Shown here one piece after another: positions 8,101 through 15,703 of a stretch of DNA of 25,596 nucleotides; within the stretch, counting starts at the first letter, position 1, and the number at the start of each line of letters is the position of its first letter. Position numbers and translations under genes: made by a program. Source of the stretch: Paulinella micropora (taxonomy: Eukaryota > Cercozoa > Imbricatea > Euglyphida > Paulinellidae); assembly GCA_019918135.1 (NCBI GenBank), contig WBZZ01006747.1:265001-290596 (forward strand). Reading direction: 5' to 3'. The notes beneath the pieces were generated by a model. That model did no database searches and was not told where the DNA came from. It saw only the letters and a list, made by a program, of their open reading frames with translations.

Positions 8101-10071
8101 AGTAAACCCTGGCCTAATCACCCGAACTCCCAAGACCTTCACGGCTGCGCCCGTGAAAGCTCGGACCACTAAGCTAGCGACCCTATCTACCTCCTGCTGA
8201 AGCTCATCCGGGTCCTCCACTGCTGATAGATCTGGGAGGCCATCTGGCAACAGCCCCGATATACCAGCTGCAAAGGTCTCGTCGTACTTCAACCTAAGCT
8301 TAGACAGCTCACTCTCCTTACCCTCAACTACCCTGCCTATCAAGCGCTCTGCCTTGAATGCTTTGTACCTCTTTACCTGCTTTTTGGGGGGTGGCTGTCC
8401 CCCCCAGACCAGTTCCGCCCACACAGCTTTGTGGTCGGTATCAAGGTCTACCTCGTCGACGCCGAAGCTTGCCTCCTCCGCCAGCTCGGAAGAGACGCAG
8501 ATGTAATCCAGTAGATGCCTTCGTCCACCTACATTTTCCTGCCTAGACCACCAATATTTGTCCCCCCGTGGTTGCGAAAACCCACTGAGATTGCGCAACC
8601 CCGTGGCAACAAGCATCGCAGCCAGCAACTCACCATTCTCACTCCTAACCCCTCTACCCCTCTCATCTATCTCGCCAAAGAGGCCCACCACTCCCTCCTC
8701 CCGCGCTATTCTGGCGGGCCCCAGCTTAGCATTAGCATCACCAACCGTAACCACATGACCTTTGGTGGCGAAGTAGGAGACGGCCGCCTGCCACGCCTCA
8801 TAGGCTGCAATAGATTCCTCTCGTTGATTTTCTTGGGGGAAGTAGCCGTTGCCGACGAACACATCCGACGCCGTCGCGCTCCCAGACGACAGCCTCACCC
8901 ACAATTGCTGTGGGTGTGGAACAGGCGCCTGTACAATGGTAGCGCACGGTGCCAGATAGTTGGCCACCAACGTCAAGACTCCCCCCAAGAGACGCGAGCC
9001 CGCACCAGTTGCAGCCGCTTTGCCGAGGACTGCGAAGCCGTCGACTTGGAGCTTCTTCACCTTCTGCGACGATAGGTTGTGCTCCTGGACTCCGACGATC
9101 ACCCAGCCTCGCTCCTTGTAGTGCTCCGGCCATTCCCCAAAGCCTGGGCTATCCGCACCCACTTTGCCTTGCCAATTATGTGAGGCCACCCTCAGTGGGA
9201 AGCCTTTCACAATTTGGGAAGAACGAAGCTGATGCCGATGCCTGCGCTTCGGTTGAGCCCGCCTGGAGCCCTCCGCCACCCTCCACGGCCCATCCTGCAC
9301 CCTCCGCCCCAGCTCCTCCAGCTCCCGCATCCCGCCCCACTCCGCCAAGGGAGATTCACCGCTTGAGGCTTCGCCCTGGGGCTCGTCGACTTCCACGTCG
9401 AGCACCCAGTAGCCAAACCCCTGCTTGCGAAGCTCCCTCTGCATCTCTACATACTGGGCACCCCCCCGTGCAGCCCGCTGCTTCTCTCTTTCCCGGAAAG
9501 TCCTACCCGTCGCAACGTGAACCTTTCCCGCGAAGAACTTACGCTCCCGCAGCAGCCGCACCATCTTCTCCGCCTCCTCACAAGACGCACATTTAATCCG
9601 CAAATGTCGCCCACTACCTCTGCCCGCGAATTCCACCTCGACTTCCCCGAGACCGAGAATTCGGAGCTCTCGCGCCATGACCACTGTCTGAGAGACATGC
9701 GATAGCCCCCATACTATGCAACATCTCTTATCCAGCTCATTTCGTACCTTCCTCCGCCACCTCCTCGGTGGCGGTACCGCTTGCCACACGCCGTGACCAG
9801 ACCTTTCCGGACGTGACTTCTCTTCCGAGGTTGGGGAGGGTGATCGAGATGCAGCAGGATTGCTGGCTCTACGTGATTCAGGTTGCCCGTCAGGTACGCG
9901 AGCACTCGACCACCCCACCCCGGCCGAGTAGCCATCGCCACCCGCAGGCGCACTCCCACGGGGAACGTCTAAACCTGAAGGATTACCGCCTTGACCCATA
10001 GGGCCAGCACTAGCGGCCGCGCTCTTCGCATAAGAACCTGACATAAGTGGTATGGGACCCCGGTGCCGCAT
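5155..10071 (-). CDS. Single-ORF LINE polyprotein: RRM-like, AP endonuclease, reverse transcriptase, CCHC, SIM/AT-hook/PIP tail
   Basis: A 1638-aa protein that should nick DNA and reverse-transcribe its own RNA at the nick. Start: first ATG after an in-frame TAA 16 codons upstream. Residues 1-110 are low-complexity. Residues about 115-220 look RRM-like, ending in an RTFREREKQ-type basic stretch. Endonuclease is at about 291-555 with N299, E330 (GVQE), Y410, GDAN (D445, N447), D522 (LLDY) and D546-H547. Reverse transcriptase is at about 855-1150 with motif A FVDLRKAF (D987), QGSPLSP and YADD (1086-1089). A zinc-binding CCHC, C1419-x2-C1422-x13-H1436-x4-C1441, follows. The tail has VIDLT (1547-1551) after a Glu run, RRRGRP (1558-1563) and QRSVADFF (1578-1585). 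All catalytic residues are present with no stop or frameshift, so activity is plausible but inferred. Confidence 0.95.
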   Translation of the reverse strand: MRHRGPIPLMSGSYAKSAAASAGPMGQGGNPSGLDVPRGSAPAGGDGYSAGVGWSSARVPDGQPESRRASNPAASRSPSPTSEEKSRPERSGHGVWQAVPPPRRWRRKVRNELDKRCCIVWGLSHVSQTVVMARELRILGLGEVEVEFAGRGSGRHLRIKCASCEEAEKMVRLLRERKFFAGKVHVATGRTFREREKQRAARGGAQYVEMQRELRKQGFGYWVLDVEVDEPQGEASSGESPLAEWGGMRELEELGRRVQDGPWRVAEGSRRAQPKRRHRHQLRSSQIVKGFPLRVASHNWQGKVGADSPGFGEWPEHYKERGWVIVGVQEHNLSSQKVKKLQVDGFAVLGKAAATGAGSRLLGGVLTLVANYLAPCATIVQAPVPHPQQLWVRLSSGSATASDVFVGNGYFPQENQREESIAAYEAWQAAVSYFATKGHVVTVGDANAKLGPARIAREEGVVGLFGEIDERGRGVRSENGELLAAMLVATGLRNLSGFSQPRGDKYWWSRQENVGGRRHLLDYICVSSELAEEASFGVDEVDLDTDHKAVWAELVWGGQPPPKKQVKRYKAFKAERLIGRVVEGKESELSKLRLKYDETFAAGISGLLPDGLPDLSAVEDPDELQQEVDRVASLVVRAFTGAAVKVLGVRVIRPGFTNAWFDESLREAIARRREAYGLWRRNEANREAWQRYKEVRKAVRRLCKEKKEQAWKRVQNDTAANFRSATMATYWKLSKRFGGVRRSNASAPVRKPDGTLACTLREKLQEWEEYRRRMVVPKENQFLEDACVEEVGSDEEAARIEPERKARETFQYNDNLRDQFEAMAQAEEIRTETGPLDYDYTEKEVELCQENLQNHKACSPDKIKNEMLKYGGTRIVSFLVRFFNWLKSCEYTPSDWGKAIIVNIPKGGDPTDPENWRDIAILSCLGKMYLSLMAARLTAFIDQPGRLRPEQGGFRPKRSTGDQIFVLKERLRLRQQAGLRSFVLFVDLRKAFPTVWRAGLFQRLTQMGVQGKFYRILRRFCRRTSSRVLVDGELTGEVLEEMGVQQGSPLSPSLFNVFMDELTVRIAKELEIEDLNRIEDIRTLLYADDVAVIAHSVTELQQIVNVVATFVEDYRLEINLKPGKTEVMPIYGHAKSKKSPPCVRFRGKVLNVTDHYKYLGVLLTDTLSDKPQAKRAAEITVAGTAACYPLWIAHEVLVRLRLMNWQQMVGAKLLYASAFWDLPGANKLSKLEGALVAPLRVILGVGTRTSGCITRGLGRTPSFSILAKAARLRFLGRIELLGNTALTRRLYNTGRCKWKEDTENLILADHRLREGLDALKRVVNEDGTVDDKDWRAALANWNEVVKQWSVRQEVAGWERQAKPSDGLRVLLSQMSSRSAFPRWRALEGGSHNLIRRRLLSCNNRLRLYRSKFGSCSPDCSSCFALCGTEVNESLRHFLLHCPTFASSREALFKFIDEAQARQPLMLNRGGLYHRELREAEEEMRLFKEEWLKGEDKKMAAMLGVLFIPVPEEVEEELGRFVATIWKEWEELEAQTREAEGAEEEEEVIDLTVVQEVGRRRGRPSQVECLARSVVGGGQRSVADFFSADNSSHSLHPLAHAQHAHLHIALPVESLERSRVTERSRATNGGTCPTGSKAN
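5177..5193 (-). promoter_or_regulatory. Conserved 3'-end signal (17 nt) of LINE-1
   Basis: Minus strand AATGGAGGCACATGTCC, about 33 nt before the (ATT)n tail and inside the end of the ORF, where it is read as N-G-G-T-C-P. The identical 17-mer occurs at the same place in LINE-2, F2a and F2b, and variants occur in the SINEs. It is probably an RNA signal for the reverse transcriptase (inference). Confidence 0.7.
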
Positions 10072-10700
10072 TGATCGAGTTGTAAACTCGATAAATGAGG
10101 ACCCAGGTGGGGTTATTTAAAGCTCAACCCTTAAAAAGCATACGTGTACGTATGTATAGGAATACACACAGACACTCACCTGCATCCGTAATCAGACACG
10201 AGACGGGACCCGCTGTGCATTATCGAGGTAGGTGTCGTGGCAAACCACCCTGCGTCCGATAAACGCTGCAAGTGAGTCATCTACCGAGAGCACAGAGTGA
10301 CAGGCCCGTGCACGTGTACCCACCACCCCATAACCCTCCGCCAGAGCAACCCCATGGCATCCGCAGGATGAGCACGAAGAGTGCTGAGAGAGAGGGTGAG
10401 CCAGGAGCCCCGCTCCGGTCCGTCGTTACTTTGGTCATTTAGTCGTTTCAAGGCTTGTGGTAAGGTGTAGGGCCTCTCGCCTTCGTACAAACTCCGACCG
10501 ACAGTAGTTTGGTTGGCCATCCTTCGCGGTGACCCTCTGAACACAACCCCCTCCCCCAGTGCCCACCCCTTGTGATTCCAGAGGCCACCCCGAGCCAAGA
10601 GCCATGAGTATGATGAGCAACTCACATGAGTTACTCTCAGTAATTGGGACCCATCTCATAAATCAATGGAACGCTTATCGTGCGCCCCTCATAGGCTCAG
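10072..10700 (-). promoter_or_regulatory. LINE-1 5' UTR with hairpin beside the start codon
   Basis: Non-coding leader of LINE-1. Its ORF-proximal 365 bp or so are almost identical to the leader of LINE-2 (20637-21005), and most of it is related to the relic leader at 11103-11971. At 10074-10092 an 8-bp perfect inverted repeat (ATCGAGTT / AACTCGAT, 3-nt loop) lies 2 nt before the ATG; LINE-2 has lost some of the pairing bases. An internal promoter would be expected here for a LINE, but I see no recognisable box. Confidence 0.65.
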
Positions 10701-10728
10701 CCCGCCCATGTGAAAGCTAGGCCTCGCC

Positions 10729-10751
10729 CAAAGCAAAGCAAAGCAAAGCAA

Positions 10752-10803
<52 letters not shown>

Positions 10804-10805
10804 AA

Positions 10806-10861
<56 letters not shown>

Positions 10862-10866
10862 AGCGA
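10729..10866. repeat. Compound simple repeat: (CAAAG)n, poly-A, (GA)n
   Basis: About four CAAAG-type units, then A runs of about 38 and 23 bases separated by a G, then roughly twenty GA units grading into CGAG. It lies just beyond the presumed 5' end of LINE-1, unlike the (AAT)n found at the 5' end of almost every other element. Confidence 0.9.
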
Positions 10867-11102
10867 GGCCGCCGTGGCTCGCCCGCAATCCAGCTGGGTG
10901 CACCTCGTCACAACCACTCATCGGCGTGAGCTCATAGCTGTGTGCGACATAGGTACAAGAGCAAGAGGAGAAACAGTGTGCCAGCGTGGATGTGTGGGTG
11001 AGGCAGTGCGGTGAGGCAAAGCAGCGATGCCAGTCGAATCCCTGGAGACGGAACCTAGCATCAAAAACATCGTATAAGTCTACCCCAGGCCTCCATCCAC
11101 CG
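10867..11102. other. Unassigned sequence between LINE-1 and relic 5' UTR
   Basis: No gene recognised. The minus strand contains GGATGGAGGCCTGGGG near the right side, which resembles the ATGGAGGC part of the shared retroelement 3' signal but lacks an (ATT)n tail. It may be a decayed element end; this is weak. Confidence 0.35.
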
Positions 11103-11971
11103 AGTGGTGAGCTCGATAAAAGAAGACCCGAGTGGGGTTATTTAAAGCTCAAACCTTAAAAAAGCATAAACATGTACGCCGCCAGGAACCCAACAACAAT
11201 AACATAGCAGCCAGGAACCCAATAACAATAACATAGCAGCCAGGAACCCAACAACAATAACATAGCAGCCAGGAACCCAACAACAATAACATAGCAGCCA
11301 GGAACCCAACAACAATAACATAGCAGCCAGGAACCCAACAACAATAACATAGCTTCCGTAACCAGCCTTCAGGAACCCGCCTCCGTTACCCGCCCCCGTA
11401 ACCAGGTCAGAGACGTGACGTACTATGCATCATTGAGGTGTCGTGGCAAGCCACCCTGCGTCCGATAGAAGCTACAAAAGAGTCATCTACCGAGAACACT
11501 AAGTGACAGGCCCGGTCACATGCACCCAACACGTCCCGACCCTCCGCCAGAGCATCCCCATGGCATCCGCAAAGTGAGCACGAGGGGTTCTGGGAGAGAG
11601 GGTGAGTCAGGAGCCCCGCGTCCAGGCAGTCGCTACTGTGGCAGTTGAGTGATTTCAAGGCCTGTGGAAATGTGTGGAGCCTGTCGCCTTCATTCCCACT
11701 CATACCGACAGTAGTTTAGTTAACCAACCTGTCCAGTGACCCACTGAGCCCAACCCCCTCCCTCAGATAACCCCCACCCCCCGCACCCCGAGTGATACCA
11801 GAGGCCACCCCGAGCCAAGAGCCGTGAGCGTGGTGAGAGAGCTTCTCTCAGTAAAAGTTTCCGTCTCATGAATCAGTGGAGCACTGATTATGTACCCCTC
11901 ATAACAAGCTGCCAACGGCCCCAACCCCGCCGTGTGGCGGTGACACCCAACCATGTATTGGTGCCCCCCAA
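11103..11971 (-). mobile_element. Relic 5' UTR of a LINE-1-related element
   Basis: From the GCTCGATAAAAGAAGACCCG region onward this follows the LINE-1 leader: a GGGGTTATTTAAAGCTCAA block, the GTGTCGTGGCAA and CCACCCTGCGTCCGATA segments, GAGTCATCTACCGAGA, and AGAGGCCACCCCGAGCCAAG. Many substitutions and an inserted 29-bp minisatellite (11179-11352) set it apart, so it comes from a different copy or subfamily. The coding part that should follow leftward is missing. Its 5' end lies directly on the (AAT)n tail of NA1. Confidence 0.75.
11179..11352. repeat. 29-bp minisatellite, 6 units
   Basis: Six near-perfect tandem copies of CAGCCAGGAACCCAACAACA plus ATAACATAG, ending at 11352. The units have no spacers between them, so this is not a CRISPR. 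It is placed within a LINE leader. Confidence 0.95.
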
Positions 11972-12128
<157 letters not shown>

Positions 12129-12602
12129 CTATATCTGAGGCGTACTGATGCAGCTAATGGCATATCCTCAACGGACATAAGCCTCCAATACCCTTGTTCG
12201 AGGTCCTCCACCCCCCCGTGTCAGTCTCTCGCCTGATGATCGGGGCCACCGATGGAGCTCCTGAGGGCAAGACTGCACTAAGCCGAGGTTATTCCGCAGT
12301 CCCAGCAACCTCTTGCAAGACGTCACCGAATGTGCAAGTGCATACACCAAGCGCGGTTGCTAGAGCTGCCTCGAAACCCCACCCATAACAATCTGGTGTC
12401 TGCTGGGTCCTGGGCTATCAACCAGCATATGCGGAGTTTAAGATCTTTTACGCGCGCAACGACCCTCCTCCCCAGCATCTACCACCAAAGTGTTATGAGC
12501 CTTGAGGCCATTGGGCTGGAACTCTATTTAGCAAGTGTGACTAGGTTTTTTCATCGGGATTTCCCTCAAATATGTCACAGTCAACACTCCAAGGCAGATT
12601 TA
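12129..12602 (-). mobile_element. Non-autonomous retroelement NA1
   Basis: A ~474-bp unit whose first 390 bp or so are almost identical to NA2 and NA3. The minus-strand 3' end carries TTGGAGGCTTATGTCCGTTG, related to the LINE 3' signal, and ends CAGATATAG before the tail. Compared with NA2 it lacks about 19 bp near 12500 and has about 84 extra bp at its 5' side (12519-12602), where it meets NA2 without an (AAT)n tract. No convincing coding capacity; a 60-codon frame recurs in all copies but has no recognisable domain. Confidence 0.75.
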
Positions 12603-13008
12603 CTATATCTGAGGCGTACTGATGCAGCTAATGGCATATCCTCAACGGACATAAGCCTCCAATACCCTTGTTCGAGGTCCTCCACCCCCCCGTGTCAGTC
12701 TCTCGCCTGATGATCGGGGCCACCGATGGAGCTCCTGAGGGCAAGACTGCACTAAGCCGAGGTTATTCCGCAGTCCCAGCAACCTCTTGCAAGACGTCAC
12801 CGAATGTGCAAGTGCATACGCCAAGCGCGGTTGCTAGAGCTGCCTCGAAACCCCACCCATAACAATCTGGTGTCTGCTGGGTCCTGGGCTATCAACCAGC
12901 ATATGCGGAGTTTAAGATCTTTTACGCGCGCAACGACCCTCCTCCCCAGCATCTACCACCAAAGGGTTATGAGTTGGCGTCACAGTTTAACGCCTTGAGG
13001 TCATTGGG

Positions 13009-13011
<3 letters not shown>
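12603..13011 (-). mobile_element. Non-autonomous retroelement NA2
   Basis: A 409-bp copy of the NA family. Its 3' end joins the 5' end of NA1 with no tail between them, while its 5' end (GGGCTG on the + strand) lies on the (AAT)n tail of SINE-A. The 5' end is at exactly the same place as in NA3, so that is probably the true family end. A GATAGCCCAGGA stretch resembles the A-box part of the SINE head, but a tRNA origin is not established. Confidence 0.75.

Positions 13012-13087
<76 letters not shown>
13012..13087. repeat. (AAT)n: 3' tail of SINE-A
   Basis: About 75 bp of pure AAT between NA2 and SINE-A. Confidence 0.92.
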
Positions 13088-13355
13088 GTGCTTCTCTGTC
13101 AATGGCTGATGCATTTCTGCACATGCGCCTCCATCGTCTCACCCGTGAGGGGAGTACGAAGATTTGACGATAAGCTCTAATGACACCCCCGCAAGGGCAG
13201 TTCCAACACTTCCAGACGGGCCGGTATGTTCAATGAAAATACTGGTCCAGAAATAGACCGGTATGTTCAATGAAAATACTGGTGGCACCGACGGGAATCG
13301 AACTGGCGACAGGGCCCAGATGGCAGAACTTGACCACTGGGCTATCACGGTGTCC
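13088..13355 (-). mobile_element. tRNA-derived SINE-A
   Basis: A 268-bp SINE. Its 5' head (13281-13355) is tRNA-like: A-box-like TGATAGCCCAGTGG (13334-13347), B box GTTCGATTCCC (13293-13303), and a partial acceptor pair (GGACACCG with CGGTGCC). Pol III transcription is inferred. The body has a perfect 26-bp direct duplication (13221-13246 and 13258-13283); each copy has nearly complementary ends (ACCAGTAT...ATACCGGT). The 3' part carries GATGGAGGCGCATGTGCAGA and ends GAAGCACTA before the (TTA)n tail, resembling the LINE 3' signal. It is mobilised in trans by a LINE, most likely one of those here (inference). The 5' end abuts the tail of SINE-B. Confidence 0.9.

Positions 13356-13433
<78 letters not shown>
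13356..13433. repeat. (AAT)n: 3' tail of SINE-B
   Basis: About 78 bp of pure AAT between SINE-A and SINE-B. Confidence 0.92.
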
Positions 13434-13700
13434 GTGCTTCTCTGTCAATGGCTGATGCATTTCTGCACATGCGCCTCCATCGTCTCACCCGTGAGGGGAG
13501 TACGAAGAATTGACGATAGGCTCTAATGACACCCCCCGCAAGGGCAGTTCCAACACTTCCAGACGGACCGGTATGTTCAATGAAAATACTGGTCCAGACG
13601 GACCGGTATGTTCAATGAAAATACTGGTGGCACCGACGGGAATCGAACTGGCGACAGGGCCCAGATGGTAGAACTTGACCACTGGGCTATCACGGTGTCC
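13434..13700 (-). mobile_element. tRNA-derived SINE-B
   Basis: Full-length copy with tRNA-like head at the right, duplicated 26-bp module and conserved 3' end. It shows the CCAGACGGACCGG linker between the duplicated modules (as in C and closely D), not the CCAGAAATAGACCGG linker of A and E. Its 5' end lies on the (AAT)n tail of F2a. Confidence 0.9.
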
Positions 13701-13962
<262 letters not shown>

Positions 13963-14680
13963 GGCTTCCTCAGACTATAGCATCAGATCCAGATCCTGGA
14001 CATGTGCCTCCATTGGGTCACCGAGGTCAGCCGATCCCAACGCATTGTCAGGACACCAAACAGACATAGCAGCAACAGCAGGGGCAGATGGGGGCTGTGA
14101 AGTGCATGAAGAGCTAGATGCGAGGGTGTTAGCTGAAGAGAAGAACTCGGAGACACTACGCTGCGCTCCCAAACCCCTCTCTCTAGCCAAGACGTCCACA
14201 CTGCGCGGACGGCCGCGCCGCGCAACATCAACGTTACTTGGGGGAGAGGGTGGGACAGAAGCTGATGGAACCTCAGTGAGGCCAATCACCTCCTCGCCCC
14301 CATCCTCCACCCCAAGCTCCTCCCTTTTGCCCTCCCTAGCAGACCAACACTCAGACACATATGATCCAAACAACACATCCAACTTTGGAGGGGGACGCAA
14401 CGCTGTAACCCCTAACAACGCAGCAAGCCCAAAGTTACTGCGGAAGCGCGACTTCCCCTGAAAAAACTTACAAGACAAACGTAATTGATCCACAGGCGAC
14501 ATATCATCCCAACCCCGCCGCACAGAGCCCTCCCGCTCCCGCCCAAGCAGCATATCCTCAACCACAACCTCACCGCCTACGACCTCACCACCCTCCTCAC
14601 TCCCTCCATCCCCATCAGCACCCCCCACACCCATGCCACCGAGCCTCTGCATACTCAGCAACAGCTGCTTACGTCTCACC
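13963..14680 (-). mobile_element. F2a: 5'-truncated LINE of a second family
   Basis: A 718-bp 3' fragment of the same family as F2b (22338-25596). Truncation falls at GGTGAGACGTAAGC, directly on the (AAT)n tail of SINE-C. It still encodes the last 235 residues or so in one frame, up to a stop 12 nt from its own tail. 5' truncation is typical of target-primed reverse transcription. Confidence 0.88.
13975..14680 (-). pseudogene. C-terminal fragment of second-family LINE ORF
   Basis: About 235 codons remain of a LINE protein, open to the TAG at 13975. They match the C-terminus of LINE-1 in plan: an acidic stretch, EEVIGLT at about 14271-14292 (the SIM-like core here has Gly for Asp), RRGRPRS (AT-hook core, 14200-14220), a VDVLAR block and QRSVSEFF (perfect PIP box, 14140-14163). 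Upstream catalytic domains are absent because the element is 5' truncated. Near the end DPMEAHVQD is encoded by the shared 17-nt 3' signal (13998-14014). Confidence 0.85.
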
Positions 14681-14867
<187 letters not shown>

Positions 14868-15133
14868 GTGCTTCTCTGTCAATGGCTGATGCATTTCTGC
14901 ACATGCGCCTCCATCGTCTCACCCGTGAGGGGAGTACGAAGAATTGACGATAAGCTCTAATGACACCCCCGCAAAGGCAGTTCCAACACTTCCAGACGGA
15001 CCGGTATGTTCAATGAAAATACTGGTCCAGACGGACCGGTATAATCAATGAAAATACTGGTGGCACCGACGGGAATCGAACTGGCGACAGGGCCCAGATG
15101 GTAGAACTTGACCACTGGGCTATCACGGTGTCC
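14868..15133 (-). mobile_element. tRNA-derived SINE-C
   Basis: Full-length SINE copy with A and B boxes intact, and a duplicated module in which one copy reads ATAATC in place of ATGTTC. 5' end at TGTCC, followed by AC and the next (AAT)n tract, the tail of SINE-D. Confidence 0.9.
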
Positions 15134-15135
15134 AC

Positions 15136-15187
<52 letters not shown>

Positions 15188-15195
15188 GTAATAAC

Positions 15196-15277
<82 letters not shown>
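15136..15277. repeat. (AAT)n: 3' tail of SINE-D
   Basis: About 142 bp with AGT and AAC interruptions near 15187-15195. Confidence 0.92.
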
Positions 15278-15540
15278 GTGCTTCTCTGTCAATGGCTGAT
15301 GCATTTCTGCACATGCGCCTCCATCGTCTCACCCGTGAGGGGAGTACGAAGAATTGACGATAAGCTCTAATGACACCCCCGCAAGGGCAGTTCCAACACT
15401 TCCAGACGGGCCGGTATGTTCAATGAAAATACTGGTCCAGACGGATCGGTATGTTCAATGAAAATACTGGTGGCACCGACGGGAATCGAACTGGCGACAG
15501 GGCCCAGATGGTAGAACTTGACCCCTGGGCTATCACGGTG
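15278..15540 (-). mobile_element. tRNA-derived SINE-D
   Basis: Nearly full-length copy lacking only the last few bases of the tRNA-like 5' end (stops at CACGGTG). An ACCCCTGG variant replaces ACCACTGG in the A-box region. It joins the AT-rich tail of LINE-2. Confidence 0.88.

Positions 15541-15703
<163 letters not shown>

Larger units (their letters stand above)
5145..10700 (-). mobile_element. LINE-1: full-length APE-type non-LTR retrotransposon, intact ORF
   Basis: It comprises a 3' (ATT)n tail, a 10-nt 3' UTR, a single intact ORF of 1638 codons and a 5' UTR of about 600 bp. The 5' limit is uncertain (about 10690-10730), being set by where similarity to the relic 5' UTR at 11103-11971 fades before the CAAAG/poly-A repeat. 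LINE-2 (15704-21005) is a near-identical sister. The single ORF, AP-like endonuclease, C-terminal CCHC and microsatellite tail establish a non-LTR retrotransposon. I could not assign the clade with confidence; an L1/Tx1-like lineage is a possibility. Confidence 0.93.

Noticed and set aside
5899..9705. Many plus-strand open frames opposite the LINE ORFs
   Set aside because: They are antisense shadows of the GC-rich LINE coding sequence, repeated in LINE-2, and lack any domain.
5145..10700. LTR retrotransposon or retrovirus-like element
   Set aside because: No long terminal repeats, protease or integrase; an AP-type endonuclease and microsatellite tail show a non-LTR element.
11179..11352. CRISPR array
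   Set aside because: The 29-bp units are directly adjacent with no spacers and the DNA is eukaryotic; it is a minisatellite.
12168..12350. A 60-codon protein gene conserved in NA1, NA2 and NA3
   Set aside because: The copies are near-identical at the DNA level throughout, so the shared frame is no evidence of coding; no domain seen.
13281..13355. A functional tRNA gene
   Set aside because: A and B boxes are present, but the T-stem pairing is poor, the acceptor has an inserted base and no clear anticodon arm forms. The same unit recurs as the head of every full-length SINE.
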